Origin: Sphaerolaimus hirsutus
Taxonomy: Eukaryota; Nematoda; Chromadorea; Monhysterida; Sphaerolaimidae
Assembly (NCBI GenBank): GCA_964036195.1
Contig: OZ038457.1
Span: 25,182,787 to 25,246,786, forward strand
Length of the DNA stretch: 64,000 nt
Direction: 5' to 3'
Positions 9,201-17,836 of the stretch are shown here, piece after piece. Position 1 is the first letter of the stretch. Every line of letters starts with the position of its first letter. The notes under the pieces were generated by a model. It saw only the letters and a program-made list of their open reading frames with translations. It did not search any database and was not told the DNA's origin. Made by a program: the position numbers and the translations under genes.

Positions 9201-11779
9201 GTCTGCAGGACAGTGACAGAGATGTGACAAGATTTCTGTGGTACAAGGATCCCACGAAACCATCTATGGAGGACAACATTCAGATTTACAGATTTGCCAG
9301 AGTGCCATTTGGTATAATCTGCAGCCCAGCGCTGCTGGCGCTGACAGTCAGATACCACCTGAATCAAGCTGGCACAGAAAATGCAAAATTGATCGATGAA
9401 AATTTGTATGTGGATAATTTGATCCTCAGTGTGGACACAGAGCAGAAAGCAATCGAATTGTACCAGGAATCCAAAGTGCTGTTCACAGAGGCCCAGATGA
9501 ATCTGAGAGAATGGAACAGTAACAACAAGAACTTTACTTGGCAATTGGCAGAGTCAGATGTGGCCAAGGAAATTGTCACAACAGTCTTAGGAATGAAATG
9601 GGACACAGAGAGCGACCAGATGTGGCTGAAAACGCCAAAGACAGTTCCGCAATCACAATTATCAGAAACTGACCAAAAAATCAAACTTCCCACGAAAAGG
9701 ACAGTTGCAAAGGTGACTGCGGGATGTTTTGATCCAATGGGACTCGTCAGTCCTGTCCTACTGCCAGCAAAGAGATTTTTGCAGACGTTATGGCATTCAG
9801 GACCAAGTGCCAAAGAGTGGGATACTCCCCTGTCTGAGGAACAGACAGCAATTTGGCAGCAATTGGAGACAGAATTGCTCAAAGTTGGACAGATCAAGTT
9901 CAACAGAAATTTGAATTATCAGAGTGGTGCAGATGCACAACTGCACATTTTCGTTGATGCCTCAGCAATGGCATACAGTGCAGCGGCATACATATGCCAG
10001 AAAACAGAAAATGACAGCGGCACGTCAAGCCTGCTGTACTCCAGATTGAGACTAGCTCCAAAGAAACCAGAAGTGACAATTCCACGGCTGGAATTGTTAG
10101 CAATGTTGATCGGCAGCAGAATGTTAAAGTTTATTCACAAAGAGCTCAAGGACGTCAAATTCAGTCAAACAGTTGTATGGTCAGATTCAACCTGTTGTCT
10201 GAAGTGGCTAACAACAGCGAAGCCACTGGCATGTTTTGTCAAGAACAGATTGGATGAAATCAGGAAAATTCAGAGTGAGACAGAAAACATGCACATCAGA
10301 CACATCGCAGGACTGGAGAACCCAGCTGACATGGCCACAAGAGGCATGAATATGTCAGAGTTGGAAGGCAGTAACCTGTGGTGGAAGGGGCCAGAATGGC
10401 TAATGACTGGAGAGTGGCCAGAGCCGAAAGTGGAGCCAGTTACGCCAGAAGTAATGGCAGAAATCAAGAAAGAAATGCTCAAGTTCCCAAAAGCCAGTCC
10501 AATTTACTTGGGCGCCACACAGCAAGTGGTCAGTGACCCAGATGCCAGCAATGTGCAAGCTGATGAAAGCAAGCAAAGCAACCCATTGGGAATTGAGATT
10601 CAGAGATTCTCGTCACTGACAAAGTTACTGGATTCAACAGTATACGTGATGAGATTTGTGCGACAGATGCACAAAAGGCGCAACAGAAATGACAGTCAGA
10701 ATGGATTGTCAGAAATCATGGAAAGTATCTGTGGTACAATAAAACCACAGGGAATTATCAGTATTGAAGAGAGAGAGATTGCGTTGAAATATTGGATCAA
10801 AGTGACGCAACAAAATCATTACAAAGGTGTGGCAGAGATTCTGGCAACAGGCCACAGCAAAGGCAGCCAGGATGGCAAGAAAGCAGCTGCAGACCAGCAG
10901 TTGATCAAATGGCTCAATGTGCAAATGCATCAGGATGGAATCCTGAAGTGCCACGGCAGAATGGAGCATACAGACCCACAGGAGGTCACAGTGCCACTCA
11001 TACTGTTGCCAGCAACGGCTACAGTGACTCAGCTGATCGTCAGAGACCAGCATGAGAAGTTGATGCACGCAGGAGTGCAACACACATTGGCAGCAATTAG
11101 ACAAAAGTACTGGATTACACAGGGTAGACGGGTGATCTACAATGTGACCAGAACCTGCCCAACCTGTAAGAAATTGGGAGCGAAGCCGTACCAGCTTCCA
11201 CCAATGCCAGATTTGCCAGAGACCAGAGTTCAGAGAGCCAGACCGTTCCAGTACACGGGCTTGGATTATTTGGGACCAGTTTGGTACAAAGTGGATAAAG
11301 ACCACAGGAAGATGTGGATCTGTTTGTTCACATGCATGGTGACACGTGCAGTTCACCTGGAAAGTGTGCTGGACATGACAGCACAAGAATTCCTGAACGC
11401 AGTCAGGAGATTCATCGCCAGGCGTGGAAAGCCTGAGGCAGTGATTTCAGACAATGCGACGCAATTCAAATTGACAGAGAAAGTGCTCAGCTCAAGCACT
11501 GACAAGGCCATTAATACTGGGAAAGAATGGTCAGAAATGGTCAAAAGTGGAGCAGTACAGACTTACTGCTCACAGCAACAAATCCAGTGGAACATGACTA
11601 CTCAGGGCCGTATCCAGGGGGGGGGCGGGGGGGGCTGCAGCCCCCCCCCCTCCCGGGGCGAGACCAGAAAATGCGACTTTTTCAACGTCAGCGTAAAAAA
11701 ATTTGCGCGCAAGCGCGCATTCTTCACCAGATATAAGGTATTATCATCATATTTGCTCCATGTGGCCGCAAATCATTAA
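6242..11779 (+). CDS. gag-pol: BEL/Pao Gag-Pol polyprotein, up to the MITE break (copy B)
   Basis: One frame encodes Gag, protease, RT, RNase H and the first half of integrase. I start at ATG 6242 (context AAAAAATGG); the frame is open a further 24 bp upstream but only from GTG. Residues counted from that Met: coiled Gag region 1-400; cysteine knuckles at about 417-433, 451-464 and 467-482; aspartic protease DTGSQ at 613; Pao-type RT with VADIEKAF (Asp 978) and YVDN (1056-1059) in place of YVDD; RNase H with FVDAS (Asp 1239) and WSDS (Asp 1315); integrase zinc finger then Asp 1675 (GLDYLGP) and Asp 1737 (SDNATQF). True coding ends at about 11602, where a MITE enters; the last 59 residues read MITE sequence to a stop at 11779. 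Confidence 0.93.
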   Translation: MVSPTGHIRKTLGPAKHRVDSRLAREYAKYDPEIFAGATKEEKRTEMRRVIASVKQEGAKLESAMTAVRTQFDAWRDVVKDIDEPDQMEQEQKIYQDSYEEYANMSDLVTQKIAAMNVYIEELQDMIQQQSGNTMYEVNTAFIQQMAAQMALTAQGAAPGASSTNATTAKSVKLQKLEVEQFTGEIVKFRSWWQMFESHIHNRTDLEDISKFSYLRSLLKGSAFGMISGLSVTAENYAPAIAMLKKRYDQPVVVRNTLMSNIMKLRQARNTCQDMRILFDAIERLLQQLESLGESVEHPMLLSQLQQKVPPEVLREIQKEQGTEEALTVEIFRKLFGKQLALSEAVQHAQQTEAPVQQSRQGFGNNPRAQQFNNRFQGNGNRFRGPENPRTSTGSMSVIQNGQSAPQAGFMNPGRPCVFCNDTQQLHFNDKCPKFKTARERRVILSKAERCLRCLQKGHYMNQCQFTRSCFYCKSNRHHTAVCPEKFGDNSNGSAGWQIPAFKANGQQNGQQSANNGRKSVPTVGRPAQSQQRKATVNCVTVEEAGPEVVETETISSTVVTEPNTKQQNTSVNLSVNRNMSTLMTARTVIEASEMDTEMEPEQPPLQIQAFLDTGSQGTYMSEKVAKKLNLKSTGEHHIQVYTFGNEKPHYKVVQQVAFRMRLRNGQKVDMVADVVPTLTTEQVKVPVSEQDEKYLQKYFPDESYFADRIPKEKGIECKFKPDIIVGLNYFWDLMSRNTSTTRLPSGLYVIPSELGLLMGGGQLQSNRNQWTTDGAYPVVVNTIVHQIQREKWYEEAPLSIAPVPNVKDMDRLDTIGIMDQPDLVEDDEAIKQFNESVQRNPDGRYSVKFMYKPNLHELPDNKAMAFKRFRYLTNRLKRDPELLEKIQAIMKAQEEQGVIEKVQEDIMDGRKFHILPHQPVITPEKTTTKVREVYDASAKPPGMPSLNECIYRGPVILPQLVGMLMRFRLHGIALVADIEKAFLQISLQDSDRDVTRFLWYKDPTKPSMEDNIQIYRFARVPFGIICSPALLALTVRYHLNQAGTENAKLIDENLYVDNLILSVDTEQKAIELYQESKVLFTEAQMNLREWNSNNKNFTWQLAESDVAKEIVTTVLGMKWDTESDQMWLKTPKTVPQSQLSETDQKIKLPTKRTVAKVTAGCFDPMGLVSPVLLPAKRFLQTLWHSGPSAKEWDTPLSEEQTAIWQQLETELLKVGQIKFNRNLNYQSGADAQLHIFVDASAMAYSAAAYICQKTENDSGTSSLLYSRLRLAPKKPEVTIPRLELLAMLIGSRMLKFIHKELKDVKFSQTVVWSDSTCCLKWLTTAKPLACFVKNRLDEIRKIQSETENMHIRHIAGLENPADMATRGMNMSELEGSNLWWKGPEWLMTGEWPEPKVEPVTPEVMAEIKKEMLKFPKASPIYLGATQQVVSDPDASNVQADESKQSNPLGIEIQRFSSLTKLLDSTVYVMRFVRQMHKRRNRNDSQNGLSEIMESICGTIKPQGIISIEEREIALKYWIKVTQQNHYKGVAEILATGHSKGSQDGKKAAADQQLIKWLNVQMHQDGILKCHGRMEHTDPQEVTVPLILLPATATVTQLIVRDQHEKLMHAGVQHTLAAIRQKYWITQGRRVIYNVTRTCPTCKKLGAKPYQLPPMPDLPETRVQRARPFQYTGLDYLGPVWYKVDKDHRKMWICLFTCMVTRAVHLESVLDMTAQEFLNAVRRFIARRGKPEAVISDNATQFKLTEKVLSSSTDKAINTGKEWSEMVKSGAVQTYCSQQQIQWNMTTQGRIQGGGGGGCSPPPSRGETRKCDFFNVSVKKFARKRAFFTRYKVLSSYLLHVAANH

Positions 11780-12016
11780 AATTGTTGTGCTTTTTGCTGT
11801 TTTGTATGTATATTTACATACATATACAGCGTTCCATGGCGCTGATGCCAACGCCAATGGCGCCATGGCGTGGCACCTACTAATGGCGCCAGCGCCATGG
11901 CGTCATTCCGCCACTATGTAGCAAAAATTTTAGGGGGGGGGGGCTGAGCCCCCCCCCCTCGCTGGGCTCCGTAAACAAGCAGCCCCCCCCGCTCAAAAAT
12001 CCTGGATACGTCCCTG
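11603..12016 (+). mobile_element. hAT-type MITE inside BEL B integrase (414 bp)
   Basis: TIRs CAGGGCCGTATCCAGG and CCTGGATACGTCCCTG (one mismatch). The 8-bp TSD TGACTACT lies at 11595-11602 and 12017-12024. Copy C gives the uninterrupted site. An 8-bp TSD and a CAGGG end are the hAT pattern. The interior holds G and C runs and a GGCGCCATGGCG segment. It has no coding capacity. Insertion plus TSD adds 422 bp, so it also shifts the frame. Confidence 0.93.
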
Positions 12017-12840
12017 TGACTACTCCTATGGCACCATGGCAGGGAGGAGTCTATGAGAGAATGGTGGGCATCACCAAGAAACATTTCAAGGCAGCTGTGG
12101 GGCACAGAATGTTAACCCTGCAAGAATTGTTGACACTTCTGCCAGAAGTCGAGGCAGTGATCAACAGCAGGCCAATCTCTTACATCTATGGTGATGTAAA
12201 GAGCCTCAGAGTGCTGACGCCAAAAGACTTCCTGACAGGGGAAGGTCAGATTGGAGCACCACAGTTTGATGCAGACAAAGATGGAGAATTTGTGCCCAGA
12301 ATGGATAACGCAGCGAAACTGCAGAAATATTGGGAGACAACCCAGCAAACTTTGGATAAGTTCTGGGACTTGTGGCATCAAGAGTATATCCCGAGCTTGA
12401 GGGAAAGAACTCAGGTAACGCACAAACATGGCAGATTGACAGCGAATCAAGAACCCAAAGTGAATGAAGTTGTGCTGATTTATGAAGAGAACATGCCCAG
12501 AGGTGAATGGAGGATGGGTCGCATCGAGCAGTTAGAGCCCAGCAAAGATGGACAGATTCGCTCAGCAAAAGTCAGAACTGCCAACAGAAATGTGGTCAGC
12601 AGACCACTCAATCAATTGTATCCGCTGGAAATCAATTCAAAGACAATGGATATCCCAGAGACAGCAGTGACAGTCAAAGTGGATTTACTGGACCCAGCAA
12701 TTGTCCAGAAACATGTCAGAAATCAGAGCTCGAACAGAGACTCTGTACCAAACCCTGCTCAGAGGAACTCAGCATCAGATAGAGTCCTGAGGAGTGTAAC
12801 AGGGAAGGCCACAGCAACCACCAGCAGTCTGGTGATTGGA
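12017..12840 (+). pseudogene. BEL integrase C-terminal half, separated from Gag-Pol by the MITE
   Basis: The frame resumes after the MITE with the third catalytic residue of integrase (Glu codon 12055-12057 in GGVYERMVG). It continues into a C-terminal domain of the DUF5641 type usual for Pao elements (VVLIYEENMPRGEW at about 12470-12510, ending near RPLNQLYPLE at 12630). With the 422-bp insertion discounted, this is the same frame as 6242-11602. There is no stop before env begins, so integrase and Env share one frame here. Without the MITE this half belongs to the Gag-Pol frame; now it lacks its own start. Confidence 0.85.
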
Positions 12841-15366
12841 ATGCTGTGCATGGTATTGATGCTGACAGGCATGTCAGAGTCAGCAACGCTGAGAAAAGCT
12901 GGCAAAGCTTACAGCGAAGTATTTTCCAGAACATACGTTCTAGAAACCTCGACAGTAAGGCCACCATCATTGGCAGCGCATCATGGATTGCCGCCTTTGC
13001 CTTCAGAATGGCCACCAAAATCTGTCAGAGAAATGCAGACTTATGAGAGATTCAAGGATGCAATCAAGGATCATCCTGTGGAACAAGTGATCAGCTCACA
13101 AAGCCAGAAATATCAGATTTGCACCAGCGGAAGACATGGACATGCGCTTACAGTTCCTGAAGAAGTGCAATGCCATATCCCACCAAGGAATTTTGTCAAG
13201 GCAATGAAAGTTACACTTTACGCACAGAGACAGATTCCACAGAAAGAGAAAGCATACAGATGCTACATCAGAATCAAAGAGATCATCACACACACCAGTT
13301 TCTGGGGAGCGAAAGGCATTACAGGCAATTTTGAGAAATACCAGCAAGTTGGCGTGGTAGCCTGTAACTATGCAAGAATTCACAAAATGTTCAGAGGAAC
13401 ACCTTTGGTGGAAATGGAGCCCAGAGTGTGGACAACCAATCAAACCTTGAATGTGGAATATTCATGGTGTTGCCATGACAAAGAGAATGTCGTCAGTAAC
13501 TTCTACATGGAAGAAGGAACCGTGGCTTCACTTGATGGAAAGACTGTAATCAGCGACTTGCAAGATTTCAGCCAGTGCAGAGCCATGATGGGACATTGCA
13601 GAGACCACAATTATGGAATCACAGTGTGGGATACAGAGAACTTCAAGCATCAATGTGCATATGAGAGAATTGGCAGATTCAAATCAGAAATATCTGGCCA
13701 GACAATTATTGTATCAAAATTGCAAGCAGCATACTCCCACAGCAACAAGACAAAGAGGCCAATTGGTTCAGAATGTGTTCCGGGAGACACATACTATACC
13801 GATCAAGGAGGTGTATTCATCCAGTTTGACAGAAGAGAAGATGTGCCTGTGGAATGGGCAATGCCAGGAAAGATAGTGGAGGCAAGAGAGTCAACAATTA
13901 GTGGAACATTGTATGCCAGATTGGACGACAGAAACTCCAAGTTTCAGTTCCTGCAACATGTGGTCAGAGAAATGACTCAGGCACAATTTGCGATTGTATG
14001 GCATCAGCTATGTCAACTTCGCAAGAACCAGCTGGACATGTTGACTCAGCTTTTCCGCATCGATCCAACATTGGGGATTCGAGCCATGCTGGGAAGACAG
14101 GATGTTCATGCAGAATGGGCTGGAGAAGCAATTATGTTTTGGGAATGCAAGGAAGTGCAGCCATACATAATTTATCAGACAGGAAAAGTGGGAGAGACAT
14201 GTTACAAGTACACACCAATGAGATTGGACAAAGACGGGCCCTTGTGGTTCAAGAGTCCAGGCAGCAGAGATTTGGTGGAGAAATCACCAGAAGAGGACTG
14301 CAGCCACACCACACCGCACCTGTACAGAAATGAACATGGACAGTGGAAGTCCGCACATGGAATGGTGCATGTCACAGAGACGCCAATTGAAATGACATGG
14401 AAAGGACAGTGGCAGGCCTTCACGTTTGACGCGCCTCACCTGTTCACCAACATTGTCAACAGAGCGACCAATTTCATGGATGTCAGAGGCCAGATTCAGA
14501 GACTACAGAATTTGGAGCATGTGCAGAACCAGTTGATCGATTACACAGCAGATATGTCATTGGATCCCAGAGTGATCAGAAATTCAATAGAAGGCATTGG
14601 AGCTGGAATTGGACAGACGGCAGCAGGAATCGGCAAGGCATATGGTCACTATATATCTGGAGTATCAAAAGGGTACACTAACTTTATGGGAGGAATGTTG
14701 AAAGGACCCTTTCAAGTGATCATCAACACAATCGCAATGCTGCTGGGAATCACAATCCTGATAGCTGGAATCGTAGCTGCAGGATACCTGTGGTACAATT
14801 GGAGAATTGCCACAGGAAAGCCAGTGATTCCACCATGCGTATACACATGCATATGGAAATGCATAGTGTGTCCGTTCAAATGCATATGGTTATGCTTCAG
14901 AGCCATCAGATATACTATCAAGAAATCAACTCCGAAAGAGACCAATTATCCACAAAGAAAAGTACGCAAGACAGAGTTGAGACCAGCAATCAAGAGGAGA
15001 GCCAGATCCAACTCAACACAGTCCGTCAGATTTGCCAAGAGAGCAGAAACAGAGGACAGAATGGCAAAGTCACTATCAGCATACGTTCAGGCAGATGAAA
15101 GTTCAGCTGATGAGGGACAAGTCAGAGCCAGGAACAGAGACAGTGTTCACATGCCTGATATCCGCAAATTCACCTCACGCGAACGCGCAGGAAGCGACAC
15201 GGGCAACTACCTGCTTCATCATCAGGCTAGGTCGGCGTTGGCATCACCAGCAACTGGACCTACGACTTCACGCACACCTACAACTTCGCGCACAACCACG
15301 TTCACCACCGAGGCAACTGTGGAAACGCCACTCATCACTTTGGCGCCCACCACCACCAGCATGTGA
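12841..15366 (+). CDS. env: Env-like transmembrane glycoprotein (copy B)
   Basis: An 841-residue protein if begun at ATG 12841, whose first 15 residues are hydrophobic (MLCMVLMLTG...) as in a signal peptide. The ectodomain is Cys-rich, and a Leu-rich helical stretch (LCQLRKNQLDML) is followed by a conserved-looking ARLDDRN/GRQDVHAEW region. A transmembrane helix lies near residues 629-652 (TIAMLLGITILIAGIVAAGY), then a Cys-rich juxtamembrane segment and a basic tail of about 190 residues. The frame is also open upstream into integrase, so it could be made as part of a polyprotein or from a spliced RNA. The Cys and motif layout recalls gB-like glycoproteins of chuvirus type carried by some invertebrate BEL/Pao elements, but that is from memory of the family and untested. 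It would mediate membrane fusion if functional. Confidence 0.78.
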   Translation: MLCMVLMLTGMSESATLRKAGKAYSEVFSRTYVLETSTVRPPSLAAHHGLPPLPSEWPPKSVREMQTYERFKDAIKDHPVEQVISSQSQKYQICTSGRHGHALTVPEEVQCHIPPRNFVKAMKVTLYAQRQIPQKEKAYRCYIRIKEIITHTSFWGAKGITGNFEKYQQVGVVACNYARIHKMFRGTPLVEMEPRVWTTNQTLNVEYSWCCHDKENVVSNFYMEEGTVASLDGKTVISDLQDFSQCRAMMGHCRDHNYGITVWDTENFKHQCAYERIGRFKSEISGQTIIVSKLQAAYSHSNKTKRPIGSECVPGDTYYTDQGGVFIQFDRREDVPVEWAMPGKIVEARESTISGTLYARLDDRNSKFQFLQHVVREMTQAQFAIVWHQLCQLRKNQLDMLTQLFRIDPTLGIRAMLGRQDVHAEWAGEAIMFWECKEVQPYIIYQTGKVGETCYKYTPMRLDKDGPLWFKSPGSRDLVEKSPEEDCSHTTPHLYRNEHGQWKSAHGMVHVTETPIEMTWKGQWQAFTFDAPHLFTNIVNRATNFMDVRGQIQRLQNLEHVQNQLIDYTADMSLDPRVIRNSIEGIGAGIGQTAAGIGKAYGHYISGVSKGYTNFMGGMLKGPFQVIINTIAMLLGITILIAGIVAAGYLWYNWRIATGKPVIPPCVYTCIWKCIVCPFKCIWLCFRAIRYTIKKSTPKETNYPQRKVRKTELRPAIKRRARSNSTQSVRFAKRAETEDRMAKSLSAYVQADESSADEGQVRARNRDSVHMPDIRKFTSRERAGSDTGNYLLHHQARSALASPATGPTTSRTPTTSRTTTFTTEATVETPLITLAPTTTSM

Positions 15367-15408
15367 CGTTGCCGCAACAACGGGGTACAGCAACTCTTCC
15401 GCCCGGAG

Positions 15409-16719
15409 TGTGCTGACCGTGGCAAAATGGATGGATAAAGAAATACAGAGAATTGATAATTAGGCTCATATTCGCACATTTACTTATTTGCACTATTTTA
15501 CTTTTCATGCACTATATTTATTTACCACGCAAAATATATTTCTTGCACTATATTATTTATCCATGGAGAATATTTAATTAGGAAAGTGTTTTATAAGTTA
15601 TCGAAACATTTATGTGGAATATTTAGGTTTAAAGGTCAAATAAGTTATTTTTAGGTGTATTAACATGAAATTAGGCTCATTCAACTCGCCGTAATTTTCT
15701 GACCATTATTATATATACATTTACATGGTTTACTTGCAATTTGGGAAAGTCAAAACTTGTAAATATTTATGTACTACGTATGTACTTAGGCCAGCGTCCT
15801 AATAGAGAAATAGTGCCCTGTGTGCAACTAGCATTTACTGTACGTATTTATGAAGCCCTTCGCGTAGGCATAATTATTATAACCCTGCTCACAAGTTATA
15901 TTATATTTACTTTGTCATTATGGTAAATACCCTACTCAAATTATACCAAAGAATATATTACAAACCCTGCTCAAATATTATACCCATTTACTTGAATAAG
16001 TTCCAATTTATCCATTATGAAATATACGTTTCCAGGAAGTAATTATTATTATTATATCGAATATACCCTACTCTATTTACGTCATTAGGAACATTTGCAC
16101 TACTATTTACAGTTTCAAACCCTATTATATTAGTCCCAATGTGCGTCAAGGTTTTCTGACAAATTGAACCAAATTAGTAAATCGGCCGAGTTTGCCGACT
16201 TCGCGCCTCTCAAGATTAATAGTTTCTCTATTAGCCCAATTTGTACTTGGTATTTCTTTACCATAATTGTTTGAATGTATGCACGCGCAGTATGAGGCAA
16301 CTGTTTCGGCTAGATGTGTTTATTTGTTGCATTTGTGACTTATTTGTGTATTTGTATTAGGAAATTACTGTAGCTGTTTTTCTATACATGATTTCCGTGT
16401 CTTAGCTACTTTGGAAGTTTTTACTTCAGTCTGCGGACCCCAAGCTTCTGAACGAAAATAAGCTAGCGATAGAAACTTCGACTAGGAAGCTCGCTAGGCT
16501 TTGCGCTTTTATATTTGGCTGTATCTGATCAAATAAAGTACCTGAAACAATTTCGAACCCCTTTCAACACGCAACCACGAAATAAACTCAACTTGGCTGT
16601 CGACAAGTGGACGTTCGGCTACAACGGGAAATCAACCACTCTAAAGGCCGTTTCTCACTACGGTCTTGGAGTTGCCGGATTCGGTGGTAGAAGACGCTGA
16701 CTTCGGTGGCTTCATCACA
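15409..16719 (+). repeat. 3' LTR of BEL B (1311 bp)
   Basis: TGTGCTGACC...TTCATCACA, starting 42 bp after the env stop. The 42 bp contain no clear polypurine tract (the bases before the LTR are CCGCCCGGAG). It is followed by the right TSD copy TGCAC. Confidence 0.95.
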
Positions 16720-16724
16720 TGCAC
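16720..16724 (+). other. Target-site duplication of BEL B, right copy (TGCAC)
   Basis: Matches 3697-3701. X-L sequence resumes here. Confidence 0.93.
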
Positions 16725-17741
16725 AGCAGCTTTTTGCACAATAACCTTTTGCACAACAAAATACCAATTGACACCTAGGTCTGAGGGTTTTGGTAAAGTG
16801 AAACGTTTTGGTCCAGGAACCACACATAATTTGACTTTGTTGAAGCCATTTGCTCAGGCAAAGGTAGCTAAAGAAGTTGAATGTGCAGAAAGCGACACAG
16901 CTTAGGTAACTCAAGTTAATGATGAAGTGCAACCGGAAGGTCGATTCGATCCTGTGCATGAAGTCGACAACTATTACGAAAACTATTGCAACGAGTTTAG
17001 GCACCGTCTCATGGAGATGTTTGACCAGAATCCTGGTCAGTTTGACCAGTGGTCACAATCTAAAATTGTGCAGCAAAAGCTTGCAACGGCACAGAAACCT
17101 ACCATGCGGAAGTCGCAGAGTTTTTTGCAGACATCTTTGAACAGAAAACCGATGAGTGAAATTCTTTTGGATAAAAATGTCAAACATTCAAAACTGACAT
17201 CTGATACTAGTCTTTGTGATGTTTTGTTGAGAAATAAATCTTCCAGTTAAATTGTCTGACAGTTCAAATTATGACTTGAGTCAACACTTGACGGCTTCAC
17301 AAGTTACTTTGCACATGGTTAGTGGAGAGACAAAAGTAGGTGCACTGAAAGAGATAAAATTGCATGTTGAATACACATATTCAATTGATCATGTTTCCAG
17401 GAAAGTGCTTTCGACATTTCTAGTGAATACCGTAGTTGGTGCTTTGGATGAAATATTACTCGGCACTGACATAAAAAACATGAAATTTGAAATTGACATG
17501 GGTTATTCCACTTGCTTTAGACAAAAACGTTTCATTTAAATTGCCAGAAAATCCTTCTTTGGCGGAACAAATTAAGCAAAACAAATTCAATTTCAAAAAA
17601 TTAATGACTGATCAAGTGATTTCAAGTAAAGAGATTTTTATTCCTTCAAATTCTGTGTTTACTCTAGCTGTGAAAGTACCCAAGAAACCTCAAGGGGTAT
17701 TGGAGGGTATTTGGAAGAACGCTTTTGTGTATTTGTTGGGC
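16725..17741 (+). pseudogene. X-L gag end, linker and damaged protease region
   Basis: This continues the X-L polyprotein after BEL B. The linker (near 16927-17245) aligns with X-R 46003-46324. A 164-bp stretch of X-R (46325-46488) is missing at 17248/17249 here, and it contains the protease active-site motif DSGCT. The rest of the protease-like domain (17250-17500, with ILLGTD at about 17455) and the following linker survive in two frames. The deletion is not a multiple of three. The product could not have protease activity. The reading then runs into RNase H without any RT. Confidence 0.75.
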
Positions 17742-17836
17742 CATTCGCCATTTGGCAGATTTTATTGAAGGCCAGAAATTAACTGTTTACACAGATAATT
17801 CAGGAATACAACAGGTGTTACACAGCCCGGCACACA
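17742..17836 (+). pseudogene. X-L RNase H fragment before BEL C
   Basis: The +1 frame across this stretch gives WAIRHLADFIEGQKLTVYT, a typical start of the C-terminal half of Ty3/Gypsy RNase H, then DNSGIQQVLHSP. It is directly joined to protease-linker sequence, so the whole RT domain is absent. BEL C is inserted at 17836/17837; the RNase H resumes at 30447. Confidence 0.75.

Larger units (their letters stand above)
3702..16719 (+). mobile_element. BEL/Pao retrotransposon copy B, full length with env
   Basis: A 13,018-bp element bounded by two 1311-bp LTRs that differ by about five bases by eye, so the insertion is recent. It has a 5-bp TSD, a primer-binding site, a 1.2-kb leader, gag-pol in a single frame and an env-like frame. 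It sits in the gag region of X-L; the empty site is visible in X-R. Apart from a 414-bp MITE in integrase, I see no inactivating change in the long frames. Confidence 0.95.

Noticed and set aside
10709..11386. Long antisense frame across BEL B integrase (and others antisense to gag-pol and env)
   Set aside because: Shadow of the real coding strand; no motif of its own.
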